NCBI RefSeq assembly: GCF_003945345.1
Contig: NZ_AP019308.1
Span: 1,054,001 to 1,118,000, forward strand
Length of the DNA: 64,000 nucleotides
Direction of reading: 5' to 3'
Origin: Paenibacillus baekrokdamisoli
Lineage (GTDB): Bacteria > Bacillota > Bacilli > Paenibacillales > Paenibacillaceae
Under the pieces are notes generated by a model. That model did not search any database, was not told where the DNA came from, and worked only from the letters and a program-made list of their open reading frames with translations. The translations under genes were made by a program, and so were the position numbers. The number at the start of each line of letters is the position of its first letter. The stretch's first letter is position 1. This document shows, piece by piece, positions 52,549 to 63,091 of the stretch.

Positions 52549-53393
52549 ATCGTGTTGATCTTCATACCCATACAACAGCTTCAGACGGGGTGCAGCAGCC
52601 CTGGGAGAATGTCCGGATGGCAAAGGAAGCCGGCCTAGCCGCTATCGCAATTACCGATCATGACACGATCGACGGCATTGCAGAGGCAATGGAAGCTGGA
52701 GCTCAATTCGGTATCATCGTTGTACCGGGTGTCGAAATAAGTACGGTAGCAAATGGACAGGACATCCATATTTTGGGTTATTATACCGATTGGAAGAATG
52801 AGCAGTGGCGCAAGAAACTTCAGAGCTTGCTTGATACACGAGAACGCCGTAATGAAATGATAATCGAGAAACTTCAACAGCTTGGTATTCCCATTACGAT
52901 GGAAGAAGTGTTAGAAGAAGCTAGGCGGCAAGGGAAGGATGGCGGAACAATCGGGCGCCCTCATATTGCTTCGGTACTTATTGCCAAAACAATCGTAGCG
53001 AGTATGCAGGAAGCCTTTGATCAGTTTCTAAGTACAGAGGGTGCTGCTTATGCGAATCCTCCTCGGCTGCATCCATTTGAAGCGATTGATTGGATTCGTG
53101 AGGCGGGTGGGACAAGTGTAATCGCTCATCCAGGTCTATATAAGGATGATGCGCTGGTTGAAGCCATTATTCAGAACGGTGTAGATGGCATTGAGGTCTA
53201 TCATTCGGATCACACGAGGGAAGATGAAGCCAAGTATGAGCGATTGGCACAGCAGCATGGCCTTATTGTAACAGGCGGTTCAGATTTCCATGGAGAACGG
53301 CAGGGGGCAGTCTTCCATGGGCCTATTGGGAATCGAACGGTTGATGTCGGTGTCTTGCAGCAGCTGAACCCTGTTTGGAGGGAGAACGCTTGA
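52539..53393 (+). CDS. PHP-domain phosphoesterase (TrpH/YciV type)
   Basis: A 284-residue metallophosphoesterase starting at GTG inside the LysR gene end. PHP motifs: VDLHTHTTASDG, AITDHDTIDG, GVEISTV, VIAHPGLY, and TGGSDFHGE with the last metal His. YciV/TrpH enzymes hydrolyse 3',5'-nucleoside bisphosphates such as pAp, a by-product of sulfate assimilation, and some also degrade RNA 5' ends. Overlap with a CysL-like regulator fits a sulfur link (inference). Confidence 0.88.
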   Translation: MDVNRVDLHTHTTASDGVQQPWENVRMAKEAGLAAIAITDHDTIDGIAEAMEAGAQFGIIVVPGVEISTVANGQDIHILGYYTDWKNEQWRKKLQSLLDTRERRNEMIIEKLQQLGIPITMEEVLEEARRQGKDGGTIGRPHIASVLIAKTIVASMQEAFDQFLSTEGAAYANPPRLHPFEAIDWIREAGGTSVIAHPGLYKDDALVEAIIQNGVDGIEVYHSDHTREDEAKYERLAQQHGLIVTGGSDFHGERQGAVFHGPIGNRTVDVGVLQQLNPVWRENA

Positions 53394-53423
53394 CATGACA
53401 AGTCGGCTTGCAGTAAATAAAAT

Positions 53424-53455
53424 CGGGTCACAGCTCTCAAGCAAGCTGTGACCCG
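53424..53455. terminator. Bidirectional terminator between the PHP gene and rqcH
   Basis: Perfect 12-base arms CGGGTCACAGCT and AGCTGTGACCCG with an eight-base loop; both flanks are A/T-rich. It lies five bases from the rqcH stop. Confidence 0.88.
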
Positions 53456-53460
53456 AATAA

Positions 53461-55293
53461 TTATTGTTTGATTTGAGAAGGAAGCTGCTTGAGACGCTGT
53501 TCATCTGTCGTGATGAACAGCGTTTTTTGATGGTCATAAATGACATAACCTGGCTTAGCGCCGCTTGGTTTCTTAACATGACGAATGAGCGTATAGTCAA
53601 CTGGCACGAGGCTGGATGAACGAGCTTGGCTGAAATGAGCAGCAAGCATAGCGGCCTCCTCCAACGTCTGATCGTTAAAGGCTGTGGCCCGAATAACAAC
53701 GTGGGAGCCAGGAATATCCTTTGTATGCAGCCAAGTTTCATTTGGCCCAGCCGTATTATTCGTTAAGAAATCATTTTGAGTATTGTTCTTTCCAACGTAG
53801 ATTGGTATGCCCTCTGAAGAGGTATAGCATAGAAGTGCAGGTCGTTTGGACTTGCGTTTCTTGCTGCCGCGTTTTGTTCGATCACGCAGATAGCCCTGCT
53901 CCACAAGCTCCTCGCGAATTTCATCAATATCCGATAGTGAAGCACTTTCAAGCTGCTGCAGCAGTGATTCCAAATAACTTATCTCGGCACTTGATTTTTC
54001 CATCTGCTCAGTAACAATTGTAAGGCTGTTCTTATGCTTCGTGTAACGTTTAAAATATCGCTGTGCATTCTGAGGAGGTGTCAGCTGCGGATCCAGTGTA
54101 ATGCGGATAAGCTGCTGTTCATCATCGTAATAATTAATAACTTCTGCGACCTCGTCACCACGAGATATCTGGTGCATGTAGGTCGTCAATAATTCACCTT
54201 GAATACGGAATTTATCAGCATCCTTGGCCTCGTGAAGCGTTTCTCGAAGCTTCTCGAGCTTTTTCTCATTCTTGTTGCGCTCATTTTGAAGAAAACGTAT
54301 GAGATCCGAAACCCGCTGCTTGACGGTATCTCGATCCGCTTTATCGCCATAGAAGGCCTCCAGACAAAGACTGATGCTCTCATAGCGCTCGCTCTTGCCC
54401 TGCAGATGAGTTAATGCTGTAACGGAGAATGATGCTTTACCGGTCTTCTCGGCGGTATTGATTTGTGGATGATAGTGATGATTAGTGAAGCCAGTCATCA
54501 TGTCTTGATAAGCAGGCCACAGCCATACTGCTGGATCGTCTAGAGGCTCCGTTCCTTCACAGCGATATACAATTTCCCTAGCCAATAAGGGGCTGATGCC
54601 GCTGAATGCTGCGACAAGCAGCTTGTCCGCTGGAAGCTTGGCTGGAACGAGTGGCAGCTGCTCCTTTGGTTCTTCCAAGCTGTAAAGGCCGTCCTTATTG
54701 GACTCGAGTACAGGCGGTACATACTCATAAGGAGCTTGAAGAGCTCTCGCGAAATCCTCTAGGCTGGGTACCTGTAATGGATCCGTTTTATGCTGTTCAG
54801 GTGGCGCAACATAAAGTGTTCCAGGCATAACAACACGGTAGCTGCTAATGCTGGGGGTGACATGATGAATACCATCATGGATCGTTTTGGTTGCAGCATC
54901 CATCAGAATGATATTGCTATGTCGGCCCATAATTTCGATGATTATAGTCTTGAAGGACATGTCCCCAAGCTCATCTCGTTGCCTAACATCCATATGAATG
55001 ATGCGCTCATTGCCAATTTGACGAACAGCCTCAATGGCTCCACTTTCGCAATATTTGCGCAGCAGCATGCAGAACATAGGAGCTTCAAGCGGATTAATAA
55101 AAGACTGATCCGTAAAATGAACGCGCGGATAGGTCGGGTTAGCTGATAGTAAGAGCTTCCCTTGAGCGCCGTTACCGCGGATTTGCAGCACCAAATCATG
55201 CGGGTTTGGTTGATGTATTTTATGAATGCGCGCGCCTACGCACTTTTGAAGCTCATGCACGATAGCACGTGTTACGATTCCATCTAAAGCCAT
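53461..55293 (-). CDS. rqcH: Rqc2 homologue RqcH (NFACT protein, fibronectin-binding-like)
   Basis: A 610-residue NFACT protein with RBS GGAGATA. NFACT-N starts at MALDGIVTRAIVHELQKC; helical coiled-coil regions fill about 280-450 (RNKNEKKLEKLRETLHEAKD, EQMEKSSAEISYLESLLQQL); a basic linker (KRGSKKRKSKRP) precedes NFACT-R (SEGIPIYVGKNNTQND, ETWLHTKDIPGSHVVIR). In B. subtilis RqcH adds C-terminal alanine tails to stalled nascent chains on 50S subunits. The older name is FbpA/YloA. It is divergent from the Ca2+ ATPase, as expected from yloA-yloB synteny, though in B. subtilis the two run the same way. Confidence 0.93.
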   Translation of the reverse strand: MALDGIVTRAIVHELQKCVGARIHKIHQPNPHDLVLQIRGNGAQGKLLLSANPTYPRVHFTDQSFINPLEAPMFCMLLRKYCESGAIEAVRQIGNERIIHMDVRQRDELGDMSFKTIIIEIMGRHSNIILMDAATKTIHDGIHHVTPSISSYRVVMPGTLYVAPPEQHKTDPLQVPSLEDFARALQAPYEYVPPVLESNKDGLYSLEEPKEQLPLVPAKLPADKLLVAAFSGISPLLAREIVYRCEGTEPLDDPAVWLWPAYQDMMTGFTNHHYHPQINTAEKTGKASFSVTALTHLQGKSERYESISLCLEAFYGDKADRDTVKQRVSDLIRFLQNERNKNEKKLEKLRETLHEAKDADKFRIQGELLTTYMHQISRGDEVAEVINYYDDEQQLIRITLDPQLTPPQNAQRYFKRYTKHKNSLTIVTEQMEKSSAEISYLESLLQQLESASLSDIDEIREELVEQGYLRDRTKRGSKKRKSKRPALLCYTSSEGIPIYVGKNNTQNDFLTNNTAGPNETWLHTKDIPGSHVVIRATAFNDQTLEEAAMLAAHFSQARSSSLVPVDYTLIRHVKKPSGAKPGYVIYDHQKTLFITTDEQRLKQLPSQIKQ

Positions 55294-55458
55294 GTTGTTC
55301 GATATCTCCTTTTCAGTAAATCCGTCGTTCTTTTTCTATCATGCCATAGTTGGGACAAAAACTTAAGTCCTTTAGTGGGATATTTTGCAGTTTGTCCGAA
55401 TACATTTAGGCAATAAAGGCTGTCCTTCAGGCGGCACGTAACGGGAGGGAGACGGAGC

Positions 55459-58251
55459 ATGGAACATAGTAAGTGGCATCAAATGGGGGAAACCGATCTA
55501 GCGGAGGCGCTTCAAGCTTCTTTGAATACCGGACTTTCGTCAGATGCAGCGACGGAAAGACAGATGCAGGTTGGGCGAAATGAGCTGTCAGAAGGAAAAA
55601 AAGCGTCACCTTGGTTATTGTTTTTGGGACAGTTTAAAGATTTCATGGTGCTTGTACTAATTGGCGCGACATTAATATCGGGCTTGCTAGGTGAATATCT
55701 AGATGCGATCACCATCGTGGCCATCATCGTTATTAATGCTGTACTTGGATTCATGCAGGAGTTCAGAGCGGAGCGTTCACTTCGGGCCTTGAAAGAATTA
55801 TCAGCCCCCTCAGCAAAGGTACTGCGTGATGGAGAGTCTATTGTTGTTCCGGCAAGCGAGCTTGTGCCTGGTGATATTGTAGCACTAGAGAGCGGTGATC
55901 GCATTCCAGCTGATATTCGTTTCCTCGAAGCGAACAGCTGCTATGCGGAGGAGTCGGCGCTTACTGGTGAATCCGTGCCCGTTAGCAAGCATTGTTCGGT
56001 TATAGCTGCAGATGAATTACCGCTTGGTGATCTTCGAAATATTGGTTTTATGGGTACGATGATTACTAGAGGTACAGCCAAAGGCATCGTCATTCGAACC
56101 GGGATGGATACAGAAATGGGCAAGATAGCAGAGCTTATCCAGCAAACAGAAACGATGGAGACACCTTTACAGCATCGTTTGGAGCAGCTTGGTAAAATTC
56201 TGATTGTCGTTGCGCTTGGTTTGACTGTGATGGTTGTCGTTGCCGGGATTCTGCATGGACAACCCGTTTACGAAATGTTCTTATCTGGCGTCAGCTTGGC
56301 TGTTGCAGCCATTCCGGAAGGGCTCCCAGCGATCGTTACGATCGCATTGGCGCTTGGCGTTCAGAGAATGATTAAGCGGCGCGCAATCGTACGTAAGCTG
56401 CCATCTGTCGAAACGCTCGGGTGTGCCTCTGTTATTTGTTCGGATAAAACAGGTACCTTAACACAGAACAAAATGACCGTCACGAAGCTTTGGCTCGGTG
56501 GCCGTTCCATGGATATTACAGGTGAGGGCTATGAGCCGGTTGGTTCGATCTATGAAGCGGGCAAGCCGCTGGACGTCAAACATGATTTGCCGCTTCGTCG
56601 ACTGCTGCAGGTTGCTGCTCTATGCAACAATGCATCCATCTCCAAGGTGGAAGAGAATTCGGAGACGAGAAAGAGGAAAGCGAAGGATATCGTCATTCAA
56701 GATGAGTGGCTGTTAAAAGGAGACCCGACGGAAGGTGCGCTAACGGTTCTAGCAGCTAAGCTTGGCGTTTCATCCAAATCACTAGAAGGCCTATACGAGA
56801 GAGTGAAGGAATATCCATTCGACGCCGAGCGCAAACGTATGTCCGTGCTTGTGAAGCATCAAGGCGGCAAGCTGATTTGCACCAAGGGTGCTCCAGATAT
56901 GCTTATGGATCAATGTAATTATGTATTATGGGATGGCAAAGTCGTTCCTTTCACAGCTACGCTGAAGCAGAAGGTTATTGATGCCGGCGAAACGATGGCT
57001 CAATCTGCACTTCGAGTGCTAGGCTTTGCTTACCGTGATTTACGCTCCTACGATGCGACAGAAGTGGAGTCGGATGTGGAGTGTCAGCTTATTTTCGTAG
57101 GGCTTACGGGTATGATTGATCCACCTCGCCGAGAGGTCAAGGAGGCAATTGCTTCCTGCCGGCGTGCAGGTATTAAGACGGTCATGATTACAGGTGATCA
57201 TCAGCTAACAGCGGAAGCTATTGCAGGGCAGCTTGGCATCATGCCTCGTGGAGGGTTATCTGTCAGCGGGCAGCAGTTAGCAGCGATGGATGATGAGCAG
57301 CTTGAACGATCGATCGATAATATATATGTATATGCACGCGTATCACCTGAGCATAAGCTTAGAATAGTAAAAGCACTTCAGCGCAAAGGTCACGTCGTGG
57401 CGATGACAGGTGACGGAGTGAATGATGCTCCAGCCATCAAAGCCGCTGATATTGGAATTGCAATGGGGATTACGGGTACAGATGTAGCTAAGGAAGCCTC
57501 TTCACTCGTATTGAACGATGATAATTTCTCAAGCATTGTCGCTGCGATTGAAGAAGGAAGGGGGATTTACGAGAATATTCGTAAATTTATCCGCTATCTG
57601 CTCGCTTCCAATGTTGGTGAAATCTTGACCATGTTCTTGGCTATGATGGCGGGATTGCCGCTGCCGCTTGTGCCAATTCAGATTCTATGGGTGAATCTAG
57701 TCACAGATGGTTTGCCGGCCATGGCGCTAGGTGTGGATCAGGCTGAGAAGGATCTGATGCAGCAAAAACCGCGCTCGGCGAAGGAAAATATCTTTGCCCG
57801 CAGATTAGGTTGGAAGATTATCAGCCGGGGAATTCTTATCGGTGTCTGCACGCTGGCCGCATTCTGGATCACTTTAAAGCAAAATCAAGGAAGTCCAACG
57901 AATCTAGTGGAAGCACAAACCGTTGCATTCGCGACACTCGTCATGGCACAGCTCATCCATGTATTTGATTGCCGCAGCTCCCGCTCCATCTTTCACCGAA
58001 ATTTCCTGCAAAATAAATATTTGTTGTTTGCTGTACTTTCATCCGTGCTGCTTATGCTCGCCGTCCTCTATATTACTCCACTGCAGCCGATTTTCAAGAC
58101 CGTTCCGATTGGTTTCCGCGAGTGGTGTCTGGTTCTCGTTGCCGCTGGCATTCCGACCTTCTTGATGGGGATCGGCAGTGTCCTTGGCACAACCGAGAAA
58201 AAGAAAAAGTCCAATTGGCCGCTTAGTGGATCAAAATCGATTACAAGATAA
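55459..58251 (+). CDS. Cation-transporting P-type ATPase, Ca2+ (SERCA-like) type
   Basis: A 930-residue P2A ATPase. The N-terminal cation ATPase domain is followed by M1-M4, the A-domain loop [10 protein letters not shown], and phospho-Asp in [14 protein letters not shown] (about 329). The hinge [12 protein letters not shown] is intact. Ca2+-site residues of SERCA have matches: PEGLPA in M4, SNVGEILT in M5 and NLVTDGLPA in M6. It is close to B. subtilis YloB, a spore-associated Ca2+ ATPase. Start ATG 55459 follows GGGAGGGAG-type sequence. Calcium export or uptake into spores is possible. Confidence 0.93.
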   Translation: MEHSKWHQMGETDLAEALQASLNTGLSSDAATERQMQVGRNELSEGKKASPWLLFLGQFKDFMVLVLIGATLISGLLGEYLDAITIVAIIVINAVLGFMQEFRAERSLRALKELSAPSAKVLRDGESIVVPASELVPGDIVALESGDRIPADIRFLEANSCYAEESALTGESVPVSKHCSVIAADELPLGDLRNIGFMGTMITRGTAKGIVIRTGMDTEMGKIAELIQQTETMETPLQHRLEQLGKILIVVALGLTVMVVVAGILHGQPVYEMFLSGVSLAVAAIPEGLPAIVTIALALGVQRMIKRRAIVRKLPSVETLGCASVICSDKTGTLTQNKMTVTKLWLGGRSMDITGEGYEPVGSIYEAGKPLDVKHDLPLRRLLQVAALCNNASISKVEENSETRKRKAKDIVIQDEWLLKGDPTEGALTVLAAKLGVSSKSLEGLYERVKEYPFDAERKRMSVLVKHQGGKLICTKGAPDMLMDQCNYVLWDGKVVPFTATLKQKVIDAGETMAQSALRVLGFAYRDLRSYDATEVESDVECQLIFVGLTGMIDPPRREVKEAIASCRRAGIKTVMITGDHQLTAEAIAGQLGIMPRGGLSVSGQQLAAMDDEQLERSIDNIYVYARVSPEHKLRIVKALQRKGHVVAMTGDGVNDAPAIKAADIGIAMGITGTDVAKEASSLVLNDDNFSSIVAAIEEGRGIYENIRKFIRYLLASNVGEILTMFLAMMAGLPLPLVPIQILWVNLVTDGLPAMALGVDQAEKDLMQQKPRSAKENIFARRLGWKIISRGILIGVCTLAAFWITLKQNQGSPTNLVEAQTVAFATLVMAQLIHVFDCRSSRSIFHRNFLQNKYLLFAVLSSVLLMLAVLYITPLQPIFKTVPIGFREWCLVLVAAGIPTFLMGIGSVLGTTEKKKKSNWPLSGSKSITR

Positions 58252-58265
58252 TGAAGTTCAATAGG

Positions 58266-58313
58266 GGACTGTTCTCGAAGCAGCAAGCAGCTGCTCAGAG
58301 ACAGTCCTTTTTT
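58266..58313 (+). terminator. Terminator of the Ca2+ ATPase gene
   Basis: Arms GGACTGTtCTC and GAGaCAGTCC with an inner AGCAGC/GCTGCT stem, followed by six T. Confidence 0.85.
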
Positions 58314-58401
58314 AAATGAGCTATGTTAAGGATATGCAACATGATTTGGCAAGGTTTCGATATTTAGACAACAAAGGAATATCAGAATACTACGGCTGTG
58401 A

Positions 58402-58980
58402 TTATTCGACTCGGTTGTTATCGATCCGTAATTTAGGCCAGATGGCTAGCCAGTTTTTCTTAGCTAGACGAGACTCATAAATGGCAGTAAGCGATTTATT
58501 GTCGATAAAGGTTGGTGTCGGCCGTATGATCATGTTTAGGACATCTTCAATCCCATGACGAGCAGTCAGAATAAGGTTATTATGTTTATCCAAATGCACG
58601 CCTAAGGCAGTTGCGGTTTCTGGGAATTTGGAAATGGCATCCTCAGATGAAGTATAGGGAGGCAAGTCGTTGACCAGATGCATTCTAGCTTGATTCTTGA
58701 CTGACCAAGGGACGTTGGGGTGCAAACGGTTTAACTTCGCTTCCAATCTCTTTTCTTCGGTTTCAGAGAGATCGTTTGGATCGAAATAGATGACATCTAT
58801 ATCAGGAGTAGCTGTTCGTGATACGAAATCATGTAGGACATCCCATATTTTCCCTCTCACAAAGCCGGCACAAATCCACCAATCTGGCAGTCCCAACGTT
58901 CTCACAGTCGATAAAATATCCATCATCCACCGATCCTCATGAATGAAGTGAAGAATGTCATTCTCGTTCCTTATGGGCAT
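58402..58980 (-). CDS. Nucleotidyltransferase-like protein (COG3575 type)
   Basis: A 192-residue protein. CAGFVRGKIWD and TPDIDVIYFDP give the G-x-R and D-x-D elements of a nucleotidyltransferase fold. WSVKNQARMH and ALGVHLDKHNNL are typical of this uncharacterised group (DUF925). It is a lone minus-strand gene between the ATPase and dapF. The role is unknown; a transferred or inserted gene within the yloB-remA interval is possible. Confidence 0.8.
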   Translation of the reverse strand: MPIRNENDILHFIHEDRWMMDILSTVRTLGLPDWWICAGFVRGKIWDVLHDFVSRTATPDIDVIYFDPNDLSETEEKRLEAKLNRLHPNVPWSVKNQARMHLVNDLPPYTSSEDAISKFPETATALGVHLDKHNNLILTARHGIEDVLNMIIRPTPTFIDNKSLTAIYESRLAKKNWLAIWPKLRIDNNRVE

Positions 58981-59139
58981 GACAATTGTCCTTTCACAAT
59001 AGATTATTTGAACGTACGATGGTCATTTCGTGCAAATTTTAAGCCAAATTATCAATAGCATAAACGCAATCTTTGCGGTATGCTAGTAGAAAATTAAGAA
59101 CGCTATCCATCTTCGTTCGAGCAGAAGGAGTTAAGATTA

Positions 59140-59970
59140 ATGAATTTTACGAAAATGCATGGACTCGGCAATGATTTTATCGTCGTTGAGGGAGAAAGTA
59201 AATTACCAGCGAATGCAGCTGAGCTTGCCGAGCAATTGTGCAATCGTTTCTTCGGTATAGGCGCAGATGGTCTGGTATATATTTTACCTTCCGAGAAGGC
59301 TGATTTTCGCATGAGAATTATGAATTCCGATGGTTCGGAAGCCGAGCAATGCGGGAATGCGATTCGCTGTGTCTCCAAATATGTGTATGATAATGGTTTA
59401 ACCGATAAAGAAAACATTACAATTGAAACATTGGGTGCCGGCGTGCAGCAGGTTCAACTTAAGGTCGTTGATGGCAAAGTGGAGTCCGTGCGAGTAGATA
59501 TGGGACAGCCCATTCTGAATGGTCTCCAGGTGCCAACTACAGTCGATGCGAACCCGGTCATTAACCACTCTATTGAAGTGGATGGACGTGAGTTTCATTT
59601 TACAGCGGTATCTATGGGCAATCCGCATTGTGTCATCTATGTGGATGATGCAGTGAATTTTGATCTCAACACATGGGGACCTAAACTTGAAGTTCATCCC
59701 CTGTTTCCGCGTAAAATCAATGTGGAATTCGTGACCGTTCGTTCGCGTGATTTCACCGATATGCGTGTGTGGGAACGCGGTGCTGGCCCAACGCTGGCTT
59801 GCGGCACTGGCGCTTGTGCGACAGTCGTTTCTTCTGTGCTAAATGGATTCACGGACCGCACAGCAACCGTATCGCTTAAAGGTGGCGATCTGCTAATTGA
59901 ATGGAATGAGGCGGATAATCACGTCTATATGACTGGACCAGCTTCAGAAGTGTACCGCGGTACACTATAA
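59140..59970 (+). CDS. dapF: Diaminopimelate epimerase
   Basis: The 276-residue enzyme interconverts LL- and meso-diaminopimelate for lysine and cell-wall synthesis. RBS AGAAGGAG precedes the ATG. The two catalytic cysteines are in EAEQCGNAIRC (about 74) and LACGTGACATV (about 226). The N-terminus MNFTKMHGLGNDFIVV is canonical. It is followed 25 bases later by the YitJ-type gene, probably in one transcript. Confidence 0.96.
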   Translation: MNFTKMHGLGNDFIVVEGESKLPANAAELAEQLCNRFFGIGADGLVYILPSEKADFRMRIMNSDGSEAEQCGNAIRCVSKYVYDNGLTDKENITIETLGAGVQQVQLKVVDGKVESVRVDMGQPILNGLQVPTTVDANPVINHSIEVDGREFHFTAVSMGNPHCVIYVDDAVNFDLNTWGPKLEVHPLFPRKINVEFVTVRSRDFTDMRVWERGAGPTLACGTGACATVVSSVLNGFTDRTATVSLKGGDLLIEWNEADNHVYMTGPASEVYRGTL

Positions 59971-59994
59971 GGATAACATGAGGGAGTTTTGACA

Positions 59995-61863
59995 ATGAAA
60001 CCGGATTTACGGGAAGCGTTAAAGACGCGCATCTTGACCGGCGACGGAGCGATGGGAACCTATCTGTATCAGATGGGGTTCCCTGTCGGCGTTTCATATG
60101 AAGAGTTTAATTTGCTTCGTCCGAATGTAATCGAGGACCTGCATCGTCGTTACTATGAAGCAGGTGCCAGAATTATTGAAACGAATACGTTCTCTGCCAA
60201 CTATGAAAGCTTATCTCGCTACGGACTTGATACGGATGTAGAAGCCATTAACCGAGCTGGTGTAGAAATCGCTCGTTCAGCTGTAGGCAGCGATGCATAT
60301 GTAGTCGGCGCCATCGGCTCAATTCGTGCAGGTAAACGCAAAAACATACGTTCCAACCAATTAACCCAATCTTTTCACCAACAAATTGACGCACTGCTGA
60401 GCGCGGGTGCAGACGGTCTCCTGCTTGAGACTTTTTATGATTTAGAAGAAGTATTACTGGCGCTTCGACTTATTCGCAAGGTGTCTAACATTCCAGTCAT
60501 CTGCCAATTTGCAGTTGAGAAGGAAGCGGTAACACAGGATGGTCATACGCTTGCAGTTGCCTTTGAAACGCTGCGTCTTGAAGGAGCAGATGTCGTTGGA
60601 TTTAATTGTCGCAGCGGTCCTAATGGGATTATGCGGGCGATTGACTCGATTCACGCAGAGGTGAAGCTTCCTTTATCCGTATTTCCGAACGCGGGTATTC
60701 CCGATTATGTCGATGGCAAATATATGTATACCGCTTCACCTGAATATTTTGCTGAATCAGCACGTAAATTTGCTGATCGCGGCGCTCGTATTATAGGCGG
60801 CTGTTGTGGAACAACGCCAGAGCATATTGCTGCAATTGCCGCAGCACTTGACGGTTACCAGCCTCAGCCAGTTGCGATCGATCTTCAACCTCCTGATGAA
60901 AAGCAGCGTCCTGTAATTACGATTACCGCACCTTCTACACAAGAGGTTACCCCAGCGGATACTAAACAGGAGCCGTCGATTGTCGATTTGGTTAAGCAGC
61001 GGCATACAGTAATCGTTGAGCTTGATCCGCCTCGCGATCTGGATATCCGCAAATTTATGGATGGCGCGAAGGCCTTGAAAGCTATTAAAGCCGACGCTGT
61101 AACGTTAGCGGATAACTCACTTGCCGTAACTCGAATGAGCAATCTCGCGCTTGCTTCGCTTATTCAGCAGCAGGTTGGCATTAAACCGCTCGTTCATATT
61201 GCTTGCCGTGATCGCAACCTAGTGGGTACGCAGTCGCATCTGATGGGTCTAGATGCACTTGATATTGACCATGTGCTTGCGGTTACAGGAGATCCTGCCA
61301 GGTTTGGTGACTTGCCTGATTCGAGCTCTGTTTACGATTTAACATCCTTCGAGATGATTCGTATGATCAAACAGCTTAACGAGGGTGTCTCGTTCTCTGG
61401 GAAACCGCTTAAACAAAAGGCGAAGTTTATAACTGGCGCTGCTTTTAATCCGAATGTCAAATACTTGGACAAAGCAGTCACTCGTCTGGAGAGAAAGATC
61501 GCTTCCGGAGCCGATTATATTATGACGCAGCCGGTGTATGACAAAGAATTAATCATTCGTATGGCGGAAGCAGTCAAGCACTTATCTATTCCTGTATTTA
61601 TCGGCATCATGCCGCTCGCAAGCGGTAGAAATGCGGAATATTTGCATAATGAAGTTCCGGGAATTCAGCTCTCGGACGAGGTTCGCCAGCGTATGGCTGG
61701 TCTTGAAGGTGAAGCAGGTCGCGCGGAAGGCGTTCGAATAGCGGAGGAACTGCTAGATACTGCTATGCAGCATTTTAATGGGATATACTTGATTACTCCA
61801 TTTATGTTCTATGAAATGACCGTCCAGCTGACAGATTATGTGTGGAGGAAAACGGGTATTTAA
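59995..61863 (+). CDS. yitJ: Bifunctional homocysteine S-methyltransferase / 5,10-methylenetetrahydrofolate reductase
   Basis: A 622-residue fusion; ATG 59995 follows ATGAGGGAG. The N-terminal homocysteine methyltransferase (about 1-290) has GDGAMGTYLYQMG and zinc cysteines in GFNCRSG and IGGCCGTTPEHI. After a 40-residue linker, the MTHFR barrel (about 335-620) has ELDPPRDLD, GDPARFGDLPD, YIMTQPVYD and IGIMPLAS. It reduces methylene-THF and passes the methyl group to homocysteine to make methionine. No S-box riboswitch precedes it here, unlike B. subtilis yitJ. Confidence 0.94.
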   Translation: MKPDLREALKTRILTGDGAMGTYLYQMGFPVGVSYEEFNLLRPNVIEDLHRRYYEAGARIIETNTFSANYESLSRYGLDTDVEAINRAGVEIARSAVGSDAYVVGAIGSIRAGKRKNIRSNQLTQSFHQQIDALLSAGADGLLLETFYDLEEVLLALRLIRKVSNIPVICQFAVEKEAVTQDGHTLAVAFETLRLEGADVVGFNCRSGPNGIMRAIDSIHAEVKLPLSVFPNAGIPDYVDGKYMYTASPEYFAESARKFADRGARIIGGCCGTTPEHIAAIAAALDGYQPQPVAIDLQPPDEKQRPVITITAPSTQEVTPADTKQEPSIVDLVKQRHTVIVELDPPRDLDIRKFMDGAKALKAIKADAVTLADNSLAVTRMSNLALASLIQQQVGIKPLVHIACRDRNLVGTQSHLMGLDALDIDHVLAVTGDPARFGDLPDSSSVYDLTSFEMIRMIKQLNEGVSFSGKPLKQKAKFITGAAFNPNVKYLDKAVTRLERKIASGADYIMTQPVYDKELIIRMAEAVKHLSIPVFIGIMPLASGRNAEYLHNEVPGIQLSDEVRQRMAGLEGEAGRAEGVRIAEELLDTAMQHFNGIYLITPFMFYEMTVQLTDYVWRKTGI

Positions 61864-62099
61864 GGAATGAATCTCGGTTTTACTCCCGTTTACGCTTTGA
61901 CACTTGTTCATCATTCAAAAATGAATTAGAATAAGATAATGGATCTACCTGCCATGCTGGTAAATGGACAATCGAGGACAGGCTAGAGACTAGTTTGCAC
62001 GGATTGATCCTCTACTGAGTTGGCCGAACGTATGCTCCGGACTTATTTCGTCAAGAATAATGCAAGATGTCTGTCATGTTCATTATTCGGGCAGAATGG

Positions 62100-62152
62100 T
62101 TGACTCCATCATTCTTGCATTTATTTATACATCGTGTGCAGTGTAGCACTGC
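62100..62152 (+). promoter_or_regulatory. Candidate promoter and hairpin upstream of remA
   Basis: The 320-base gap before remA holds TTGACT and TTTATA boxes 18 bases apart (62100-62129). A perfect small dyad GCAGTG-TAG-CACTGC lies at 62138-62152. Another TTGACA lies at 61897, without a convincing -10. Nothing coding is seen in the gap. Confidence 0.45.
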
Positions 62153-62183
62153 TTGCACGAGAGAGACCGGAGGGGAACCTGGC

Positions 62184-62444
62184 GTGGCTATTAAATTAAT
62201 TAATATCGGTTTCGGGAACATTGTTTCGGCAAACCGCATTATTTCCATCGTAAGTCCAGAATCGGCACCAATTAAACGAATTATTCAAGAAGCACGCGAT
62301 CGTCATATGCTGATTGATGCAACATATGGCAGGCGTACACGCGCTGTTATTATTACGGACAGCGATCACGTTATTCTATCAGCTGTACAACCAGAGACGG
62401 TTGCACACCGATTATCAACTAAGGATGACGATCACGACGAATAG
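62184..62444 (+). CDS. remA: Extracellular matrix regulator RemA (DUF370)
   Basis: An 86-residue DNA-binding regulator from GTG 62184, eight bases after GGAGGGG; the longer open frame has no family match. The family sequence is clear: [20 protein letters not shown], then [13 protein letters not shown] and [13 protein letters not shown]. In B. subtilis RemA activates biofilm matrix operons and osmoprotection genes. The stop (TAG) overlaps the GTG-frame extension of gmk, and gmk starts 15 bases later. The remA-gmk-rpoZ-coaBC order is conserved in Bacilli. Confidence 0.94.
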   Translation: MAIKLINIGFGNIVSANRIISIVSPESAPIKRIIQEARDRHMLIDATYGRRTRAVIITDSDHVILSAVQPETVAHRLSTKDDDHDE

Positions 62445-62458
62445 TGACGGGGAGTATT

Positions 62459-63076
62459 ATGAACAAAGGATTGTTAATTGTATTATCCGGCCCATCGGGC
62501 GTAGGTAAAGGTACTGTCTGTTCTGAGCTAAGAAACAAACAAAATGATCTCGTTTATTCCGTTTCGGCAACAACACGTGTTCCACGCCAAGGTGAGATCG
62601 ATGGCGTTAACTATTTTTTCAAATCCAGAGAGCAGTTTCAAGATATGATTGCTAGGGACGCATTGCTCGAGCATGCAGAGTACGTGGGTAACTACTATGG
62701 TACACCGCGTGACTTTGTGGAACGGACACTTGCATCGGGCAAAGATATCATTCTTGAAATTGAAGTGCAGGGTGCACTTAAAGTAAAAGAAAAATTCCCA
62801 CAAGGAGTTTTTGTTTTTCTTGTGCCGCCATCCTTGGATGAACTGAAACATCGGATAACGGGTCGTGGCACGGAGAATTCCGATGTTATTGATTCTCGCA
62901 TGTCCGTAGCCGTTCAAGAAATGAGTTTAATCCGCTATTATGATTACGCGGTAGTCAATGATCAAATTGATTCCGCTTGTCATCGTATACAGAGCATTAT
63001 TACAGCAGAGCATTGTCGTAAAGACCGGTTTATATCTGAACTTGAATCGGTGAAAGAAGCTTCAGAAAAAGCTTGA
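62459..63076 (+). CDS. gmk: Guanylate kinase
   Basis: The 205-residue enzyme phosphorylates GMP and dGMP. ATG 62459 follows GGGGAG. The P-loop [10 protein letters not shown] and the GMP-binding region [16 protein letters not shown] are intact, as are [13 protein letters not shown] and the lid. It is part of a compact housekeeping operon after remA. Confidence 0.96.
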   Translation: MNKGLLIVLSGPSGVGKGTVCSELRNKQNDLVYSVSATTRVPRQGEIDGVNYFFKSREQFQDMIARDALLEHAEYVGNYYGTPRDFVERTLASGKDIILEIEVQGALKVKEKFPQGVFVFLVPPSLDELKHRITGRGTENSDVIDSRMSVAVQEMSLIRYYDYAVVNDQIDSACHRIQSIITAEHCRKDRFISELESVKEASEKA

Positions 63077-63091
63077 ACGGGGTGAGAAATC

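Noticed and set aside
53210-53741. Minus-strand open frames across the PHP and rqcH ends
   Set aside because: They overlap firmly identified genes and a terminator and lack family features.
62067-62183. N-terminal extension of remA
   Set aside because: It covers the promoter and a hairpin, has no RBS, and RemA proteins are about 87 residues, matching the GTG at 62184.
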